Shown: in pieces, positions 49,167 through 58,827 of the stretch | Numbering within the stretch: position 1 is the first letter of the stretch | Layout of the letters: every line of letters starts with the position of its first letter | DNA from: Rosenbergiella nectarea | GTDB lineage: Bacteria; Pseudomonadota; Gammaproteobacteria; Enterobacterales; Enterobacteriaceae | Reading direction: 5' to 3' | Assembly (NCBI RefSeq): GCF_900111105.1 | Contig: NZ_FOGC01000007.1 | Location: 62,001-126,000, forward strand | Length of the DNA: 64,000 nt | Program-made: the position numbers and the translations under genes | The notes under the pieces: generated by a model | Databases searched by the model: none | The model's input: the letters and a program-made list of their open reading frames with translations, nothing else | What the model was told of the DNA's origin: nothing

Positions 49167-49493
49167 TTATCCATATCGACAATCTGGACCTGTGATCCTT
49201 GATCTGCACCCGTCACCCTCGCCAGTTATTCGTCGTTGGCTTTGGTAATGGCTTATCAGAGCATATTCGCCTGATTCTTTTAAATTGCCTAAACCAATCG
49301 CACTACCTGATATGTCACCTACTTTGTGCTTGTTCAAATCATCATTTGAAAAAATGAACTCTTGTGTTTCTTCAATGGTTATGGTTCGTTGATAGCTAAG
49401 AAGATTAGGAATTTCAGTAGCAACACCCTTGCCAACACATCCTAAACCTAATGTACCACCTGTAATATCACCATAGCTTTTTTTATTTTCCAT
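49167..49493 (-). CDS. Small protein with duplicated glycine motif, probably fused at its end
   Basis: The 108-residue frame begins MENKKSYGDITGGTLGLG. Two similar units occur, SYGDITGGTLGLGCVGKG and KVGDISGSAIGLGNLKES, separated by about 36 residues. The last 28 residues (from HYQSQRRITG) are basic and read from the GC-rich block, so the natural end of the protein was probably lost at about 49240-49260. It follows the adhesin gene by 161 bp on the same strand. No family was recognised. Confidence 0.45.
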   Translation of the reverse strand: MENKKSYGDITGGTLGLGCVGKGVATEIPNLLSYQRTITIEETQEFIFSNDDLNKHKVGDISGSAIGLGNLKESGEYALISHYQSQRRITGEGDGCRSRITGPDCRYG

Positions 49494-49654
49494 TTTTAAA
49501 ACCTATTAAAATCTGTCTTGTTAATTTAAAGGAATCCATAACATCCTAATATGAGGATAATCTGGTATTGTATTATTTTTTCTCCTTTGTATAAAATAAT
49601 AGCCTGAATATGCTCTCAATCCATTAAAATTGAGAGCATATAAATAACCTATAG

Positions 49655-50860
49655 CTACCAACCTCCACCGAAACCAGCGCCTATTGCGGAGTTGTTAGAA
49701 GAATCTAAGGATATATTGAATCTAATGTTTGTGTTCATAGATGTCTTCTTCTGAATACCTGCGGCTAATGCACTGCCATTTTGATAATTACCTAAAGCTA
49801 CTCCATAGGAAAAATCGTTTTCAGAAACATAAGGAATAGAAGCAATCGCTGTTACCCCTGCAATTCCCGCATTTAGCCTTTTTTCCGCTTTTTCAATCTT
49901 ATTGTTTAGTTTTTTAAGGCCATTTGATGTTTTATTACTAAGTTGATTGAATTTTTCATCCGTATAATTATTAGCGTTAACTTCCGCTGTGTTAGCTGCA
50001 TTTGTAGAGTAATCTATTCCTTGATTATAAAGTTGATTGCTATAATTCAATCCTTCTTGATATTTACTATCAGTGTAGTTGTTTGCTGTGCTAATGGCCT
50101 CGTGCTTCGAGTTGTCGATATTGGTATTTAGCTCGTTTTTTGTGTCAGTTATTCTACTGTCGGTATAATTATTTGCTGTGTTTATTGCATCAGCTTTAGC
50201 ATTATTTATATTATTGTTTAATTCATTTTTAGTATTGGTAATTTGACTATTAGTATAGTTGTTAGCATTGTTTAGCGTATCAGCCGCAGATTTATTTAAC
50301 TGGTCAAGGTTAGCGGCATCAGTACCTTGTGTTCCAGCAGCAACGTTAGTTAGTTGACGTTCTGAACCAGAAGAACCAAAGGAAACTGTTCCAGACCTTG
50401 TATTCTCTGAATTCTCACCAATAGAAATGCTTCCATTGGACGCTGAGGCCCCCTGACCTATAGCGATACTATTTTCGCCATTAACATTAGTACCATTTCC
50501 AATTCCAATTCCATTTTTAGAATTAGTCATCGTACTATCATTACCGATTATTAATCCTCCACTATCTGAAATAGCTCCATTGTTAACATTTCTACTTCCT
50601 ATCGTTATCGTATCGTTTCCCGTTCCTAGCGTATTGTTATCACCTATTATCTTTGCATTATCACTACTTGCCGAGTTCTTGTTAGGTGAAATATCAAGGA
50701 CGCTATTACCATTTCCAACTATGTCAAATCCTGGTGAACTATCAATGTAGTTGTTATCTCCTACGATAGATCCGCCTCCACCATTGACAGTATTAGAACC
50801 ATAACAAGAATATGATGCACTGAAAATTAAAAGTGTTATTATTGCGCTTGCTGCTTTCAT
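49655..50860 (-). CDS. YadA-type trimeric autotransporter adhesin
   Basis: The 401-residue product begins with a signal peptide (to about residue 21, SYSCYGSN), then a left-handed beta-roll head with repeats such as NGENSIAIGQGASASNGSI, a neck (LTNVAAGTQGTDAANLDQLN, about 168-187), and a long coiled-coil stalk built from repeated NANNYTNSQITNTKNELNN units. It ends in the YadA anchor (FSYGVALGNYQNGSALAAG; last residue W), which forms the 12-strand trimeric barrel. Trimers sit on the surface and bind host or abiotic surfaces. ATG 50860 is preceded by GGGGGA. It is AT-rich compared with core genes, a sign of transfer. Confidence 0.9.
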   Translation of the reverse strand: MKAASAIITLLIFSASYSCYGSNTVNGGGGSIVGDNNYIDSSPGFDIVGNGNSVLDISPNKNSASSDNAKIIGDNNTLGTGNDTITIGSRNVNNGAISDSGGLIIGNDSTMTNSKNGIGIGNGTNVNGENSIAIGQGASASNGSISIGENSENTRSGTVSFGSSGSERQLTNVAAGTQGTDAANLDQLNKSAADTLNNANNYTNSQITNTKNELNNNINNAKADAINTANNYTDSRITDTKNELNTNIDNSKHEAISTANNYTDSKYQEGLNYSNQLYNQGIDYSTNAANTAEVNANNYTDEKFNQLSNKTSNGLKKLNNKIEKAEKRLNAGIAGVTAIASIPYVSENDFSYGVALGNYQNGSALAAGIQKKTSMNTNIRFNISLDSSNNSAIGAGFGGGW

Positions 50861-50897
50861 TTTTTCCCCCAAGGAAAATGTTTAGTGGTGTGTTTTT

Positions 50898-50919
50898 AGC
50901 TTTCGTTGGTGCGAAAGTT
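50898..50919. repeat. Stem-loop 1 of a twin pair upstream of the adhesin
   Basis: CTTTCG-TTGGTG-CGAAAG on the plus strand (reverse: CTTTCG-CACCAA-CGAAAG), extended by two weaker pairs. Its loop and closing CG pairs equal those of stem-loop 2. It lies 38 bp upstream of the adhesin start. Confidence 0.6.
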
Positions 50920-50934
50920 AAAGAATGTTGTAGT

Positions 50935-50968
50935 ACCCCGTAACCGTTGGTGCGGTTACGGGGTTTTT
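50935..50968 (+). terminator. Stem-loop 2 of the twin pair, terminator-like on the plus strand
   Basis: CCCCGTAACCG-TTGGTG-CGGTTACGGGG is an 11-bp perfect stem with five T's after it on the plus strand. There is no plus-strand gene before it; on the minus strand it lies in the leader of the adhesin. It may end an antisense or small RNA, or separate the lipoprotein and adhesin genes. Confidence 0.55.
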
Positions 50969-51021
50969 AAGGCTACCCTTTCAACCGTCCAAACTTGCTG
51001 AGAATTTTTTTATACTATCCC

Positions 51022-51489
51022 TTATCTGTAATAAATAGGTTTTGTAAACATTGTGCTATTAACGCTGATCGGTAGCTGCACATGACCTTTCTGAAAAAAT
51101 ACCTCTACATCCCCGCCGCAGTTCGGCGCGCTGCTGAGATAACAAAGATTTACTACGTTAATGCGCGAAATATTACCGTCACGCAATAGGTTTCGTTTAA
51201 GCTCTTTCGCCGTATCATAACCGCCGTAAATTGTGATCCGGTCTGAATGTTCAGCGAGATACCAGAATAATGCAAAATTTTCGTTATTTACGACACTACC
51301 ATGATTTTTTAAATGATAAAGCCAATCTGTTTTGCGCTCAAGATCATTATGACTAAATCGGTTTTGATGCCCTGTAAGATTAACCGTGTTTTGTTCTTTA
51401 GCGTCATCGGGGAATGGTGTTGGCGGGGTTTTACAGCCTACCAATGATAATCCGATTACCAGCGCAGCGACTTTATATAAATGTTTCAT
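51022..51489 (-). CDS. Small lipoprotein, Cag12-like
   Basis: The 155-residue precursor has a lipoprotein signal (MKHLYKVAALVIGLSLVGCK, lipobox LVGC), so the mature protein is anchored by its Cys. The segment FWYLAEHSDRITIYGG resembles the core of Cag12-type lipoproteins found with type IV secretion clusters, but this is a weak similarity recalled from memory. Two cysteines in CYLSSAPNCGG may pair. No secretion or conjugation gene is nearby. It lies upstream of the adhesin on the same strand with 161 bp between, and diverges from the receiver-like pseudogene. Confidence 0.6.
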   Translation of the reverse strand: MKHLYKVAALVIGLSLVGCKTPPTPFPDDAKEQNTVNLTGHQNRFSHNDLERKTDWLYHLKNHGSVVNNENFALFWYLAEHSDRITIYGGYDTAKELKRNLLRDGNISRINVVNLCYLSSAPNCGGDVEVFFQKGHVQLPISVNSTMFTKPIYYR

Positions 51490-51520
51490 TAGAAAATTCC
51501 TCCTTTATGTAACGACTGGT

Positions 51521-52200
51521 TTGAGTTCGGGTAAGGCACTCTTAATTCCCCCGCTTGTACGGCTTTTGCATAAAGCTCCCCTTATTTACTTCATGGTTTT
51601 CTTTCCTGTCATTGTGTTTCTTGGCTTTCTCTGGCTTGTTGCGAAACACCATAATAAGCTTTACGGGCCGTCAGATTTCAAAGATGAAGATAATTTTTTA
51701 AGCACGCAAATAGCTACTGCTGCATCATTGACCGCCACCGCAGCTACACAGCCTGAAAATAGTATAGGGGTCACTGAATCTCAGTTGCGAAAAATCGTTA
51801 ATGTTGTGTCCAATGCAAAACGGCAGGATAGGCATGAAAAATGGCTAAATCGTATTTTATGGGTGGATGATAGACCAGGAAATAATGTTTACGAAAGACA
51901 GGCATTTGAGGCACAGGGAATAGAGTTCGCTTTAGCTCTTTCAACTGACGGAGCCTTGGAATTGTTAAAAACGAATAAGTTTTCAGCTATTATTTCGGAT
52001 ATGGGTCGCAAAGAAGGCGCGCAAGAAGGTTATGTTTTACTAGAAAATTACGCGCTTTGGGAGACAAAATTCCTTTTATGATCTATGCCTCCTCAAATTT
52101 ACCAGAGCACAAGAGAATAGCAAGAGGTGTAATTGGCTCCACTCACCGAGCAGAAGAACTCTTTCAAACTGTCATGGGTGCGATAACCAATGGTTCATAA
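51521..52200 (+). pseudogene. Membrane-anchored receiver-like gene with one frameshift
   Basis: The frame opens with a membrane helix (IYFMVFFPVIVFLGFLWLV), followed by a receiver-type domain: ILWVDDRPGNNVYERQAFEA (acidic pocket), IISDMGRKEGAQEGYVLLEN (phosphoacceptor-like Asp), then stops at 52081. In the next frame the domain continues IPFMIYASSNLPEHKRIARG and VIGSTHRAEELFQTVM to a TAA at 52200. A single missing base near 52060 explains both halves. The domain is complete across the join, so the break is recent. The start is uncertain: TTG 51521 or ATG 51592. Function unknown. Confidence 0.65.
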
Positions 52201-52420
52201 CAAAGCCATTAATTCGTCCTCTACGGTTGCCAGACGCTCACAACGACCAGCATCACATTTGTCCGATTTTATCGATCTATTCATGCCCTTGTAAGCCCTT
52301 CCGGCTACACTATTTTGGAATACCGGCATTTTGTTGGCAACGGCTTTTATCTTCAGGCCATAGCCGATGTTATAGCGTTACGGCCCTAAAATAGAAGTCA
52401 TACACTCAATGAAAAACAAT
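52201..52420. other. Intergenic DNA, no gene seen
   Basis: Between the receiver-like pseudogene and the guaA terminator no frame or RNA element was supported. It marks the right edge of the accessory region. Confidence 0.4.
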
Positions 52421-52454
52421 TTAAAAAATGCCAGTCAGAAAACTGGCTGGCATT
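52421..52454 (-). terminator. Terminator of guaBA
   Basis: AATGCCAGYCAG-TTTT-type hairpin (12-bp stem with one wobble pair) followed by six T's on the minus strand, 37 bp after the guaA stop. Confidence 0.88.
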
Positions 52455-52490
52455 AAAGTTAGTTGGAAAGGCTTAATTTGCGAGTCAGTC

Positions 52491-54071
52491 CTACTCCCAC
52501 TCGATCGTCGCAGGGGGTTTACCACTAATATCGTAAACGACACGGGAAATACCGTTAACTTCGTTGATAATGCGGTTAGAGACACGACCTAAGAAATCGT
52601 AGGGCAGATGTGCCCAATGGGCGGTCATAAAGTCGATGGTTTCTACGGCACGCAGCGAGACAACCCAATCGTATTTACGGCCATCGCCCATTACGCCGAC
52701 TGAACGTACCGGTAAGAATACGGTGAAGGCTTGGCTGACTTTATCGTACAGTTTAGCTTTGTGCAGTTCTTCGATAAAGATAGCATCGGCGCGGCGTAGC
52801 AGATCGCAATACTCTTTCTTCACTTCGCCCAGTACACGTACACCAAGGCCTGGACCTGGGAAGGGATGGCGATAAAGCATCTCGAACGGCAGGCCCAACT
52901 CAAGGCCGATTTTACGGACTTCATCTTTGAACAGCTCTTTCAGCGGCTCAACCAGTCCCATCTTCATCTCTTTCGGTAAGCCACCTACGTTGTGGTGTGA
53001 TTTAATCACGTGCGCTTTACCGGTCGCTGATGCGGCAGATTCGATAACATCTGGGTAGATAGTCCCTTGCGCTAACCACTTCACCTCTTCGAGTTTTAAC
53101 GCTTCCTCATCGAACACTTCAACGAAGACGCGACCGATGGTTTTACGCTTAGCTTCGGGTTCGTCGATTCCTGCGAGGGCATCGAGGAAACGTTTTTCCG
53201 CTTCAACATGAATGATATTCAGACCGAAACGATCGCCAAACATCTCCATCACTTGTTCCGCTTCGTTTAAACGTAGCAGTCCATTGTCAACAAAGACGCA
53301 GGTTAAACGCTCGCCAATGGCACGGTGGAGTAACAGTGCCGTCACAGAGGAATCAACCCCACCGGACAGGCCGAGGATAACTTTGTCGTTACCCACTTGC
53401 TCACGCAGGCGCTCTACTGCATCGTCAATAATCTTAGCTGGCGTCCACAGGGCTTCACACTCGCAGATATCGCGCACGAAACGCTCAAGCAGTTGCTGTC
53501 CTTGACGGGTATGAGTCACTTCTGGGTGGAACTGTACACCGTAGAAACGTTTCTCTTCGTTCGCCATAATCGCAAACGGGCAAGTTTCGGTGCTTGCCAC
53601 GGTAGTGAAGTCAGCTGGGATTGCCGTGACTTTGTCGCCATGGCTCATCCAGACATCGAGAATAGGGGCACCCTGCTCGGTTAAGGTGTCTTGGATATCA
53701 CGGACCAATGCACTGTTAGCCACCACTTCGACTTGCGCATAACCGAATTCACGCTCGTTGGAGCCTTGAACCTGGCCACCCAGTTGCATCGCCATGGTTT
53801 GCATGCCATAACAGACACCTAACACCGGGACTCCCGCGGTAAACACATATTCTGGTGCGCGTGGGCTGTTGTTTTCCGTCGTACTCTCCGGACCACCCGA
53901 TAAAATAATACCGTTCGGGTTAAATTCGCGGATCTGCGCTTCGGTAACATCCCAAGCCCATAATTCACAGTACACGCCCAGCTCACGCACGCGACGTGCG
54001 ACCAGCTGCGTATACTGGGAACCAAAGTCGAGGATCAGAATACGGTGTTTATGAATATTTTCTGTCGTCAT
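52491..54071 (-). CDS. guaA: GMP synthase (glutamine-hydrolysing)
   Basis: GuaA aminates XMP to GMP with glutamine and ATP in the cytoplasm. The 526 residues have the class I amidotransferase domain with the catalytic Cys in [10 protein letters not shown] and His/Glu in [13 protein letters not shown], then the ATP pyrophosphatase domain with [11 protein letters not shown], and the C-terminal dimerisation domain ending PPATIEWE. Start ATG 54071 ([17 protein letters not shown]) matches E. coli; the longer open frame would run into the guaB-guaA gap. It is 70 bp downstream of guaB in one operon. Confidence 0.97.
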   Translation of the reverse strand: MTTENIHKHRILILDFGSQYTQLVARRVRELGVYCELWAWDVTEAQIREFNPNGIILSGGPESTTENNSPRAPEYVFTAGVPVLGVCYGMQTMAMQLGGQVQGSNEREFGYAQVEVVANSALVRDIQDTLTEQGAPILDVWMSHGDKVTAIPADFTTVASTETCPFAIMANEEKRFYGVQFHPEVTHTRQGQQLLERFVRDICECEALWTPAKIIDDAVERLREQVGNDKVILGLSGGVDSSVTALLLHRAIGERLTCVFVDNGLLRLNEAEQVMEMFGDRFGLNIIHVEAEKRFLDALAGIDEPEAKRKTIGRVFVEVFDEEALKLEEVKWLAQGTIYPDVIESAASATGKAHVIKSHHNVGGLPKEMKMGLVEPLKELFKDEVRKIGLELGLPFEMLYRHPFPGPGLGVRVLGEVKKEYCDLLRRADAIFIEELHKAKLYDKVSQAFTVFLPVRSVGVMGDGRKYDWVVSLRAVETIDFMTAHWAHLPYDFLGRVSNRIINEVNGISRVVYDISGKPPATIEWE

Positions 54072-54141
54072 TAAAATTTTCCAGGCGATAGCGTTATAAA
54101 ATGACGCGCCCGGCAATCGCCGGGCGCTAAATCAGTCGGGA

Positions 54142-55608
54142 TTATGACCCCATACGATAATTTGGTGCTTCTTTGGTAATAGTAACATCGTGGACGTGAC
54201 TTTCCGAGATACCTGCACCACTAATGCGGACGAATTCTGCTTTAGTCCGTAAATCATCAATGGTCGCGCAGCCGGTTAATCCCATGCATGAACGCAGGCC
54301 ACCCATCTGCTGATGGATAATCTCTTTTAAGTGACCTTTGTACGCGACACGACCTTCAATCCCTTCAGGCACTAATTTGTCTGCAGCATTATCGGTTTGG
54401 AAGTAACGGTCAGAAGAGCCTTTAGACATCGCGCCTAAAGACCCCATACCACGGTAAGATTTGTAAGAGCGGCCTTGATAGAGCTCGATCTCGCCTGGCG
54501 ATTCATCAGTACCCGCTAGCATTGAACCGACCATAACGGCTGCTGCACCCGCTGCGATCGCTTTAGCAATATCGCCCGAGAAACGGATCCCGCCATCGGC
54601 AACCACTGGAATACCTGTCCCTTCCAACGCCGCTACGGCATCTGACACCGCGGTGATTTGTGGAACACCTACGCCAGTAACGATACGAGTCGTACAGATA
54701 GAGCCAGGGCCAATCCCCACTTTAACCGCGCTGACGCCAGCGTCGGCAAGAGCTTTAGCGCCTGCCGCGGTCGCGACATTGCCGCCGATGATTTCTAAGT
54801 CAGGGTATTTTGCACGGGTTTCACGAATACGCTGTAAAACGCCTTCTGAATGGCCATGTGAGGAGTCGATCAGTAATACATCAACGCCTGCTGCCACTAA
54901 TGCATCAACACGCTCTTCGTTGCCTGCGCCTGCACCGACCGCCGCGCCAACACGTAAACGGCCTTGTGAGTCTTTACACGCGTTAGGTTTACGTTCCGCT
55001 TTCTGGAAGTCTTTCACGGTGATCATGCCAAGCAGATGAAATGCATCATCCACCACCAGCGCTTTCTCAACACGGTTTTCATGCATTTTTTGCAGAACGA
55101 TTTCGCGGGCGTCGCCTTCTTTGACGGTGACTAAACGCTCTTTCGGCGTCATAAAGGTACTGATCGCTTGGTTAAGGTCGGTCACAAAACGCATATCACG
55201 ACCAGTAATGATTCCCACCAGCTCATTTTGTGCGTTAACGACCGGGTAACCGGCAAAACCATTAATTTCGGTTAACTCTTTTACTTCACGTAGCGTGGTG
55301 GTTGGCAATACGGTTTGAGGATCGGTGACGATACCACTCTCGTATTTTTTAACCTTACGGACTTCTTCCGCTTGGCGCTCAATGGTCATATTTTTGTGAA
55401 TAAAACCTAAACCACCTTCTTGAGCCAGCGCGATTGCTAGACGGGCTTCGGTCACGGTATCCATCGCTGCGGACAGCATTGGGATATTCAGGCGAATATT
55501 TTTGGTTAATTGAGTCGTTAGCGTTGCCGTGTTAGGCAGAACGGTAGAGTGGGCAGGAACCAGTAAAACATCGTCGAACGTGAGGGCTTCTTTGGCAATT
55601 CGTAGCAT
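54142..55608 (-). CDS. guaB: IMP dehydrogenase
   Basis: GuaB oxidises IMP to XMP with NAD, the first step towards GMP. The 488 residues form a TIM barrel with an inserted CBS pair (about 94-205). The catalytic Cys is in [15 protein letters not shown], and the flap Arg-Tyr pair is in the [12 protein letters not shown] region. Start ATG 55608 ([11 protein letters not shown]) matches E. coli. The promoter has a TATAAT -10 (minus strand, 55660-55665) followed by a GC-rich discriminator, typical of stringently controlled promoters, and a CRP site lies about 116 bp upstream of the start site. Confidence 0.97.
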   Translation of the reverse strand: MLRIAKEALTFDDVLLVPAHSTVLPNTATLTTQLTKNIRLNIPMLSAAMDTVTEARLAIALAQEGGLGFIHKNMTIERQAEEVRKVKKYESGIVTDPQTVLPTTTLREVKELTEINGFAGYPVVNAQNELVGIITGRDMRFVTDLNQAISTFMTPKERLVTVKEGDAREIVLQKMHENRVEKALVVDDAFHLLGMITVKDFQKAERKPNACKDSQGRLRVGAAVGAGAGNEERVDALVAAGVDVLLIDSSHGHSEGVLQRIRETRAKYPDLEIIGGNVATAAGAKALADAGVSAVKVGIGPGSICTTRIVTGVGVPQITAVSDAVAALEGTGIPVVADGGIRFSGDIAKAIAAGAAAVMVGSMLAGTDESPGEIELYQGRSYKSYRGMGSLGAMSKGSSDRYFQTDNAADKLVPEGIEGRVAYKGHLKEIIHQQMGGLRSCMGLTGCATIDDLRTKAEFVRISGAGISESHVHDVTITKEAPNYRMGS

Positions 55609-55761
55609 GGCAATATCCCAACCTAAGGTGTATGAGAACGGATAAAATATTGCCGATGCATTATACAGGCGCATTGCCCTTCGCTCCAGCTTTATTTATA
55701 GAAAAAACTTGATAGTTGTAAGGAGAAGGTTAGTATCACTGCTTAACCCTCTGATTTAAAG

Positions 55762-55777
55762 TTTGATCTTGATCACA
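55762..55777. promoter_or_regulatory. CRP site in the guaB-xseA divergent region
   Basis: TTTGATCTTGATCACA matches the CRP consensus TGTGA-N6-TCACA at 9 of 10 positions. It is centred about 116 bp upstream of the expected guaB transcription start, close to the -117.5 position known for E. coli guaB, where CRP also affects xseA. It also has an FNR-like core (TTGAT-N4-ATCA). Confidence 0.75.
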
Positions 55778-57159
55778 TGTTACCGACTGAAAACAGCACA
55801 ATTTATTCCGTCGCCCAGCTCAACGGTAGCGTGCGACAGCTTCTGGAAAAACAGCTCGGCCGGATCTGGTTAAGTGCCGAAGTCTCGAACTTTAGCCGCC
55901 CCGCATCCGGGCATTGGTACTTCACCTTAAAGGACGATGCCGCCCAAGTTCGCTGCGCGATGTTCCGTGGTAATAATCAACGCGTAACTTTTCAGCCGCA
56001 AAACGGTATGCAAATCCTGGTCCGTGCCTCGGTGACGCTCTATGATCCGCGAGGCGACTATCAGCTCGTTGTGGAGTCGATGCATCCGGCTGGCGAAGGA
56101 TTGTTACAGCAACAATTCCAAGCCTTGAAGCTCAAACTCGATAATGAAGGACTGTTCGCCCACTCCCGTAAGCGTCCTCTGCCCATTCCAGCCACCCGCG
56201 TGGGGGTGATCACCTCGCCCTCAGGCGCCGCGCTGCACGATATTCTGCATGTCTTACGTCGACGTGATCCCGCGCTGCCAGTCGTCATCTATCCTACGGC
56301 AGTACAAGGACGTGAGGCCACTGCCGCTATCGTCAATGCCATTAGCTTAGCCAATCAACGCAAAGAGTGCGACGTACTAATTGTGGGGCGTGGCGGCGGT
56401 TCGCTGGAAGACCTCTGGTGTTTTAACGAAGAGAGTGTAGCCCGCGCCATTGCCAACAGCGAACTTCCTATTGTGAGCGCTGTGGGGCACGAAACTGATA
56501 TCACTATTGCTGATTTTGTCGCCGACTTACGCGCCCCCACCCCTTCTGCTGCCGCGGAGATGGTGAGTCGTAATCAAGTAGAACTCTTACGGCAATTGCA
56601 GGGACAGCAGCAACGGTTAGAAATGGCCTTCGATTATTATCATACCGGCCAACAACGCCGTTTAACGGCGCTGACGTATCGCCTGACACAGCAGCATCCA
56701 CAATTACGGCTCGTGCGCCAACAGTCCCAGCTGCAACAGCAACAGCGTCGTATGCAAGATGCCTTGCAACGTCAATTGCACACTGCACAGCAACGTTATG
56801 ATGGCTTAACGCGTCGCTTAAATCGCCACTTACCTTCAGCAAACATTGCTCACCATCAGCAATATATTGCTCAACAGCGCTACCGTTTACAGATCGCCTT
56901 GCAGCAGCAAGTTGAACAGCGTAAGCAGCGCTTTGGTAATCTTGCGGTGCAGTTGGAAGCGGTAAGTCCACTCGGCACACTGGCGCGAGGCTACAGTGTC
57001 ACCACCAGCGCACAGGGTGAGGTGGTGCGTAAGACTAAAGATATACGTGTCGGAGATAAGCTTCGTACGCGCTTGGAAGACGGCTGGGCGGAGAGTGAAG
57101 TGCTTAACCTAGAGAAAGCCCGTAAACGTGGCCCTAAAAAGCCCTCATCATCGCAATAA
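55777..57159 (+). CDS. xseA: Exodeoxyribonuclease VII large subunit
   Basis: XseA, with several XseB subunits, degrades single-stranded DNA to oligonucleotides. The 460 residues comprise an N-terminal OB fold (1-100; [19 protein letters not shown]), the catalytic domain (about 100-300; [20 protein letters not shown] and [17 protein letters not shown], then [20 protein letters not shown]), a glutamine-rich coiled coil (about 270-390), and a C-terminal segment with TLARGYSVT. It begins at ATG 55777, overlapping the CRP site by one base. A convergent terminator separates it from der; E. coli has yfgJ between them. Confidence 0.95.
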   Translation: MLPTENSTIYSVAQLNGSVRQLLEKQLGRIWLSAEVSNFSRPASGHWYFTLKDDAAQVRCAMFRGNNQRVTFQPQNGMQILVRASVTLYDPRGDYQLVVESMHPAGEGLLQQQFQALKLKLDNEGLFAHSRKRPLPIPATRVGVITSPSGAALHDILHVLRRRDPALPVVIYPTAVQGREATAAIVNAISLANQRKECDVLIVGRGGGSLEDLWCFNEESVARAIANSELPIVSAVGHETDITIADFVADLRAPTPSAAAEMVSRNQVELLRQLQGQQQRLEMAFDYYHTGQQRRLTALTYRLTQQHPQLRLVRQQSQLQQQQRRMQDALQRQLHTAQQRYDGLTRRLNRHLPSANIAHHQQYIAQQRYRLQIALQQQVEQRKQRFGNLAVQLEAVSPLGTLARGYSVTTSAQGEVVRKTKDIRVGDKLRTRLEDGWAESEVLNLEKARKRGPKKPSSSQ

Positions 57160-57188
57160 AAAAGGACCACTTTCTGTGGCCCTTATTG
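57158..57188. terminator. Bidirectional terminator between xseA and der
   Basis: AAGGACCAC-TTTCT-GTGGCCCTT stem with one mismatch, flanked by A's on one side and TTATT on the other, so it can serve both convergent genes. It overlaps the last bases of xseA and touches the der stop. Confidence 0.7.
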
Positions 57189-58673
57189 TTAACGCTTATT
57201 CTTCTTCATGTGTGCCATTAAACGTTTACGTTTACGCTGTTGCGTTGGCGTAAGTAGGTTACGTTTTCCGGCAAACGGGTTTTCACCCTCTTTGAATTGT
57301 ATACGGATTGGGGTACCCATCACATTTAACGTTCGACGATAATAGTTCATCAAATAACGTTTGTAGGAATCTGGTAAATCCTTAACTTGGTTACCATGGA
57401 TCACCACGATAGGTGGGTTATATCCCCCAGCGTGTGCAAACTTCAGTTTAACGCGACGGCCACGCACGAGAGGCGGTTGGTGATCGTCTTGCGCCATATG
57501 CATAATCCGTGTCAGCATCGCCGTGTTAACCCGCTTCGTCGAGCTATCGTAAGCCTCAGTAATGGATTCAAACAAGTTGCCGACACCACTGCCGTGTAAC
57601 GCAGAAATAAAGTGAACACGGGCGAAATCGATAAAGCCTAAACGGTAATCCAGCGCTTCTTTGATTTCATCTCTGACGTCTTGAGATAAACCATCCCATT
57701 TGTTAACAACGATAACTAACGAACGCCCACTATTGAGGATAAAGCCGAGTAACGACAAGTCTTGATCCGAAATTCCTTCGCGAGCATCGATGACTAACAT
57801 CACTACATTGGCATCTTCGATAGCTTGCAGCGTCTTAATAACCGAGAATTTCTCTACAGCATCATGGATTTTTCCGCGCTTACGCACACCTGCGGTATCA
57901 ATAAGCACATACTCACGCTCATCACGTTCCATCGGGATATAGATACTATCGCGCGTTGTACCAGGCATGTCATACACGACGACGCGGTCTTCACCTAGAA
58001 TCCGGTTGGTCAGCGTTGATTTTCCGACATTTGGACGCCCGACAATAGCCAATTTAATGGGTAGGGTCGTTGGGTCAAACTCTTCTTCTTCCTCAAGCTG
58101 CTGTAACTCTTCAGCCTCAAGCTCAGCCCAATAAGCCGCGTTCTCTTCTTCTTCAGTGAGCGGAACCTCTTCTTCCTTCTTGTCCATCCACGGGAACAAT
58201 GCGGTTTCAAGTAGCGAGGTCACGCCACGTCCATGAGACGCCGCGATGGCATGGATATCACCCATACCTAAAGACCAGAAATCGCTAATCGCTGCGTCGG
58301 CATCGAGGCCATCGGTCTTGTTGGCGACTAAAAATGTCGCTTTTTCACGCGAACGCAAATGTTGAGCGATCTGCTCATCCGCTGGCATCACTCCTGCACG
58401 CGCATCGACCATAAATAACACGACATCCGCTTCTTCGATCGCTAATAGCGATTGCGCAGCCATCCGCGTTTCGACGCCTTCTTCGGTGCCATCAATACCA
58501 CCCGTATCGATACAGATGAATTCACGACCTTCAATTTCGGCTTTCCCATACTTGCGATCGCGTGTCAGACCGGGGAAGTCCGCAACCAGCGCATCACGTG
58601 TGCGAGTTAACCGATTGAATAATGTTGACTTTCCAACATTCGGGCGCCCAACCAGCGCGACCACAGGTACCAT
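57189..58673 (-). CDS. der: GTPase Der (EngA), ribosome assembly
   Basis: Der is an essential GTPase with two G domains in tandem which helps mature the 50S subunit. The 494 residues show G1 motifs GRPNVGKST at about 9-17 and 211-219, DTGGI and DTAGV switch II segments, NKTD and NKWD base-recognition motifs, an acidic linker (about 165-200, very rich in Glu), and a C-terminal KH-like domain. ATG 58673 is as in E. coli. It is downstream of bamB but separated by an intrinsic terminator. Confidence 0.96.
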   Translation of the reverse strand: MVPVVALVGRPNVGKSTLFNRLTRTRDALVADFPGLTRDRKYGKAEIEGREFICIDTGGIDGTEEGVETRMAAQSLLAIEEADVVLFMVDARAGVMPADEQIAQHLRSREKATFLVANKTDGLDADAAISDFWSLGMGDIHAIAASHGRGVTSLLETALFPWMDKKEEEVPLTEEEENAAYWAELEAEELQQLEEEEEFDPTTLPIKLAIVGRPNVGKSTLTNRILGEDRVVVYDMPGTTRDSIYIPMERDEREYVLIDTAGVRKRGKIHDAVEKFSVIKTLQAIEDANVVMLVIDAREGISDQDLSLLGFILNSGRSLVIVVNKWDGLSQDVRDEIKEALDYRLGFIDFARVHFISALHGSGVGNLFESITEAYDSSTKRVNTAMLTRIMHMAQDDHQPPLVRGRRVKLKFAHAGGYNPPIVVIHGNQVKDLPDSYKRYLMNYYRRTLNVMGTPIRIQFKEGENPFAGKRNLLTPTQQRKRKRLMAHMKKNKR

Positions 58674-58751
58674 AATAAAGCCTCATGACAAAAATAAATC
58701 TGCTAACCCAACTTTTATTCGCAACCACGCTTAATCAAATAAAAGTGGCTT

Positions 58752-58790
58752 ACCATAAAAAATAAACGGCTCCTGTAGAACAGGAGCCGT
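58752..58790 (-). terminator. Terminator between bamB and der
   Basis: ACGGCTCCTG-TTCTA-CAGGAGCCGT (10-bp perfect stem) followed by TTTATTTTTT on the minus strand, 38 bp after the bamB stop. It should separate the hisS-yfgM-bamB transcript from der. Confidence 0.88.
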
Positions 58791-58827
58791 GCAATATAAC
58801 ACACCCAAGCGAAATTGCTGAGGATGT

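Noticed and set aside
48904-49209. Minus-strand frames of 74 and 101 codons
   Set aside because: They overlap each other in different frames in a GC-rich block, without ribosome sites or known motifs.
55777-57159. Glutamine-rich stretch of xseA as a tandem repeat expansion
   Set aside because: The Gln-rich coiled coil is a normal feature of the XseA family.
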